Assembly: GCF_002252475.1 (NCBI RefSeq)
Contig: NZ_NNRK01000017.1
Location: forward strand, 248,001 to 312,000
DNA length: 64,000 bases
Origin: Brucella rhizosphaerae
GTDB taxonomy: Bacteria > Pseudomonadota > Alphaproteobacteria > Rhizobiales > Rhizobiaceae
Direction: 5' to 3'
Within the stretch, counting starts at the first letter, position 1; each line of letters opens with the position of its first letter. Positions 62,601 through 64,000 of the stretch are shown here, piece after piece. Below the pieces are notes generated by a model. It ran no database searches. It was not told where the DNA came from and was given only the letters and a program-made list of their open reading frames with translations. A program made the position numbers and the translations under genes.

Positions 62601-63286
62601 GCGTCCAGCCTTTCGGCGGTCGTGGTCTGTCCGGAACGGGCCCGAAGGCTGGCGGTCCGCTTTATCTCGGTCGTCTGGTCGAAACAGCTCCCATCCCGCC
62701 GCGTATGGCTTCGGTTCATACCGATGCAGCACTCAATGATTTTGCAAAATGGTTGGGTAATCGCGGTATGAACGATCTGGCGCATGCAGCACGCGAAACC
62801 GGCAGTGTCTCGGCACTTGGTCTCAATATCGAACTTCCGGGTCCTGTCGGCGAGCGTAATCTTTATGCGCTTCACCCACGCGGCCGTATCCTCCTGGCAC
62901 CACAGACGGAAACAGGTCTCTATCGCCAGCTCACGGCAGTGCTCGCCACCGGCAACACAGCCGTGATCGATGAGGCCTCCGGTCTGCGCAATGTCTTGAA
63001 GGACCTGCCAGCAAGTGTGGCAGCGCGCGCAGTCTGGACAAAGGATTGGCAGTCTGATGCACCGTTTGCCGGTGCACTTGTGGAAGGTGAGGGTGAACGC
63101 CTGACCGACATCAACAAGAAGCTGGCTGCACTTCCTGGCCCGCTTGTGCTGACACAGGCGGCTACCTCAGCTCAGCTCGCCGAGAACGCAGATTGCTATT
63201 GCCTGAGCTGGTTGCTCGAAGAGGTTTCGACCTCGATCAATACGACCGCTGCGGGCGGCAATGCTAGCTTGATGGCAATCGGCTAA
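59603..63286 (+). CDS. putA: Bifunctional proline dehydrogenase/P5C dehydrogenase PutA
   Basis: A 1227-residue enzyme with no ribbon-helix-helix domain visible at the N-terminus. The proline dehydrogenase barrel (about residues 140-480) carries GLNIDAEEADRLELSLDLL, RLVKGAYWDAEIK and EFQCLHGMGEPLYDEV. The aldehyde dehydrogenase domain (about 560-1020) carries CISPWNFPLAIFTGQI and the catalytic Cys838 in FDSAGQRCSALRVL. The C-terminal part (about 1020-1227) is an ALDH-like structural domain. It oxidises proline to glutamate via FAD and NAD, with substrate channelling in known homologues. It is divergent from putR and ends at a clear terminator. Confidence 0.93.
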   Translation: MTDKISAPSTPVFQNFAPPIREQSPLRKAITDAYRRPEAECVTALVQQATLPEETVKQVRATARKLIEALRAKHKGTGVEGLVHEYSLSSQEGVALMCLAEALLRIPDMATRDALIRDKISNGDWKSHVGGGRSLFVNAATWGLVVTGKLTNTVNDSGLSAALTRLIARCGEPVIRRGVDMAMRMMGEQFVTGETIDEALKRAKSLEERGFRYSYDMLGEAATTAADAERYYRDYEVAIHAIGRASAGRGIYDGPGISIKLSALHPRYVRAQSERVMSELLPKVKALAALSKKYNIGLNIDAEEADRLELSLDLLQSLCEDPDLGDWDGIGFVVQAYGKRCPFVLDFIIDLARRTNRRVMVRLVKGAYWDAEIKRAQVDGLEDFPVYTRKVHTDVSYIACARKLLGARDVIFPQFATHNAQTLATIYHLAGLDFKTGSYEFQCLHGMGEPLYDEVVGASKLGRPARIYAPVGTHETLLAYLVRRLLENGANSSFVNRIGDKSVSVDELIADPAEVVRSMAVVGARHDQINLPEGLYGIRKNSAGFDLSNEEQLAALSETLKANASRSWTAEPQVAGAKVKGESRPVLNPGDHSDVVGTVAEIAEADVATAMKAAQKAVASWSAVSPSDRAACLDRAADIMQREMPELLGLIMREAGKSMPNAISEVREAIDFLRYYAEQTRRTLGVAHKPLGPIVCISPWNFPLAIFTGQIAAALVAGNPVLAKPAEETPLIAAQGIRILHEAGIPADALQLLPGDGRIGAALVAAPETCGVMFTGSTEVARLIQAQLASRLLPNGKPIPLIAETGGQNAMIVDSSALAEQVVFDVIGSAFDSAGQRCSALRVLCLQEDVADRILTMLKGALKELSIGRTDQLKVDIGAVITQDAKDIIETHVQAMRDMGRKVEQLPLGTGTEKGTFVAPTIVEIDSLRDLKREVFGPVLHVVRYKRDDMDRLIDDINATGYGLTFGLHTRLDETIAHVADRIRVGNIYINRNVIGAIVGVQPFGGRGLSGTGPKAGGPLYLGRLVETAPIPPRMASVHTDAALNDFAKWLGNRGMNDLAHAARETGSVSALGLNIELPGPVGERNLYALHPRGRILLAPQTETGLYRQLTAVLATGNTAVIDEASGLRNVLKDLPASVAARAVWTKDWQSDAPFAGALVEGEGERLTDINKKLAALPGPLVLTQAATSAQLAENADCYCLSWLLEEVSTSINTTAAGGNASLMAIG

Positions 63287-63310
63287 TATCCGGTTCCATT
63301 GATTTGAAAG

Positions 63311-63335
63311 AGGCGACCTCCGGGTCGCCTTTTTT
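63311..63335 (+). terminator. Terminator of putA
   Basis: AGGCGACC (63311-63318) pairs with GGTCGCCT (63323-63330), followed by TTTTT. Confidence 0.85.
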
Positions 63336-63505
63336 GTATTTGCACATCATTGCAAGGCTGTGCAGAAACAGAATTATTAGATCGTTTCTATATTTTTCAG
63401 AATGAAATTTACAAAAGCAGATTGACACATAAGTGTAAAAGGCAAAGACTGTGCACAGGCTTGCAAAAAGCCACAGCGTGGAGGCGCTGATCATAGGGAG
63501 GAATA

Positions 63506-64000
63506 ATGATGCGTTGGGCACTTATGGCCGCGGCATTTGCCGCTGGTGTTTCTTCATTTGCGGTTTCGGCACAGGCTTCAGGTAATCTCAATCTCATCTG
63601 TTCGGCAGACGTCGTGATCTGCGAGCAAATGAAGAATAATTTCGAGAAAGAAACGGATATCAAAGTCAATATGGTGCGCCTGTCTTCTGGCGAAACCTAT
63701 GCGAAAGTACGCGCCGAAGCGCGCAATCCGAAGACTGATATATGGTGGGCCGGTACTGGCGACCCGCATCTGCAAGCTGCATCAGAAGGTTTGACGCTCG
63801 AATATAAATCACCAATGCTCGACCAGCTGCAGGATTGGGCTAAAAAGCAGGCGGAAAGTTCTGAGTTTCGTACCGTGGGCGTTTACGCCGGTGCGCTGGG
63901 CTGGGGCTATAACACAGACATTTTCAAGAAAAAGAACCTGAAGGAACCAGCCTGCTGGGCCGATCTGCTCGATCCGTCCTATAAGGGTGAAATCCAGATG
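63506..64000 (+). CDS. Iron-type ABC substrate-binding protein, 3' end outside the window
   Basis: GGGAGGAA precedes ATG 63506 (a second ATG follows at 63509). The 165 visible codons begin with a signal peptide ending near VSAQA (about residue 24), then LNLICSADVVICEQMKNNF and RLSSGETYAKVRAEARNPKT, DIWWAGTGDPHLQAA and GAYGWGYNTD-type sequence GALGWGYNTDIFKKK. This is the FbpA/AfuA-like family that binds ferric iron or phosphonate/spermidine-like ligands. The gene runs off the right edge, so partner permease and ATPase genes cannot be seen. Substrate is uncertain. Confidence 0.82.
   Translation, partial: MMRWALMAAAFAAGVSSFAVSAQASGNLNLICSADVVICEQMKNNFEKETDIKVNMVRLSSGETYAKVRAEARNPKTDIWWAGTGDPHLQAASEGLTLEYKSPMLDQLQDWAKKQAESSEFRTVGVYAGALGWGYNTDIFKKKNLKEPACWADLLDPSYKGEIQM

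Noticed and set aside
1-64000. CRISPR arrays, insertion sequences, tRNA/rRNA genes, prophage or defence genes
   Set aside because: Looked for regular repeat-spacer patterns, transposase motifs, terminal repeats and tRNA-like cloverleaf signatures; none was seen by eye. A tRNA or IS search program could confirm.

Overview
The window looks like part of an alphaproteobacterial (Hyphomicrobiales) replicon, most likely Brucellaceae of the Ochrobactrum/Brucella type. This is inferred from gene content and style only: PutA without an obvious N-terminal DNA-binding domain paired with a divergent Lrp-type PutR, an efeUOB operon behind an Irr-type iron box, FNR-type boxes, a DUF1127 gene followed by an RNA with anti-Shine-Dalgarno loops, and many solute importers. 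No tRNA, rRNA, insertion sequence, phage gene or CRISPR array was seen. It reads as a compact catabolism-and-transport region made of co-oriented operons.

Layout. 1-1.5 kb: end of a secreted protein gene, a small membrane protein, an MgtC-family protein and a YdcH/DUF465 protein with an FNR-type box upstream. 1.7-5 kb: promoter, cobalamin riboswitch, possible 32-codon leader ORF and hairpin, then a corrinoid-type ABC importer. 5.5-13.2 kb: a CUT2 sugar importer plus SMP-30 lactonase (minus strand), divergent from a cytosolic GAF histidine kinase and a LuxR-type response regulator; three TGCGG..CCGCA palindromes lie in the shared control region. 13.1-20.7 kb: uronate/altronate block with a UxaB-like reductase, FadR-type regulator, altronate dehydratase UxaA, an RspB/LgoD-like dehydrogenase and a TRAP transporter. 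20.7-30.1 kb: a divergent cluster joining a CUT1 importer, an MlrC-like M81 protein, RidA, an SDR, an RpiR regulator, a D-threonine-aldolase-like PLP enzyme and an NTF2-fold protein. 30.6-33.9 kb: glycine betaine/proline importer ProVWX. 34.2-41 kb: RutR-like TetR regulator and a minus-strand cluster (NMT1-type importer, FAD oxidase, cytosine-deaminase-like amidohydrolase, creatininase-like amidohydrolase) whose promoter carries a RutR-like palindrome. 41.2-44.2 kb: ferredoxin-reductase-like flavoprotein, RidA, MFS exporter.

44.2-50 kb holds the glycine cleavage operon gcvTHP behind a tandem glycine riboswitch, flanked by two minus-strand RNA loci with CCUCCUCCC-type loops; the first lies just downstream of a 48-residue DUF1127 gene. 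50.2-51.6 kb: a small membrane-anchored protein and a fatty-acid-hydroxylase/sterol-desaturase enzyme. 51.9-56.4 kb: efeUOB plus a second M75 protein. 56.6-59.5 kb: a long-chain mannitol dehydrogenase family enzyme, an XRE/DUF2975 pair and PutR. 59.6-63.3 kb: putA. The window ends inside the gene for an iron-type periplasmic binding protein.

Most promising leads: the DUF1127/anti-SD RNA locus and its stand-alone relative, the tandem palindromes shared by the sugar importer and the two-component system, the RutR-like regulator/operator/cluster set, and the MlrC/D-threonine-aldolase/RidA cluster with a 20-bp bipartite repeat in its divergent promoter. Substrates of the importers cannot be read from sequence alone. 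No computation or database search was run; all coordinates and motif matches come from reading the sequence.
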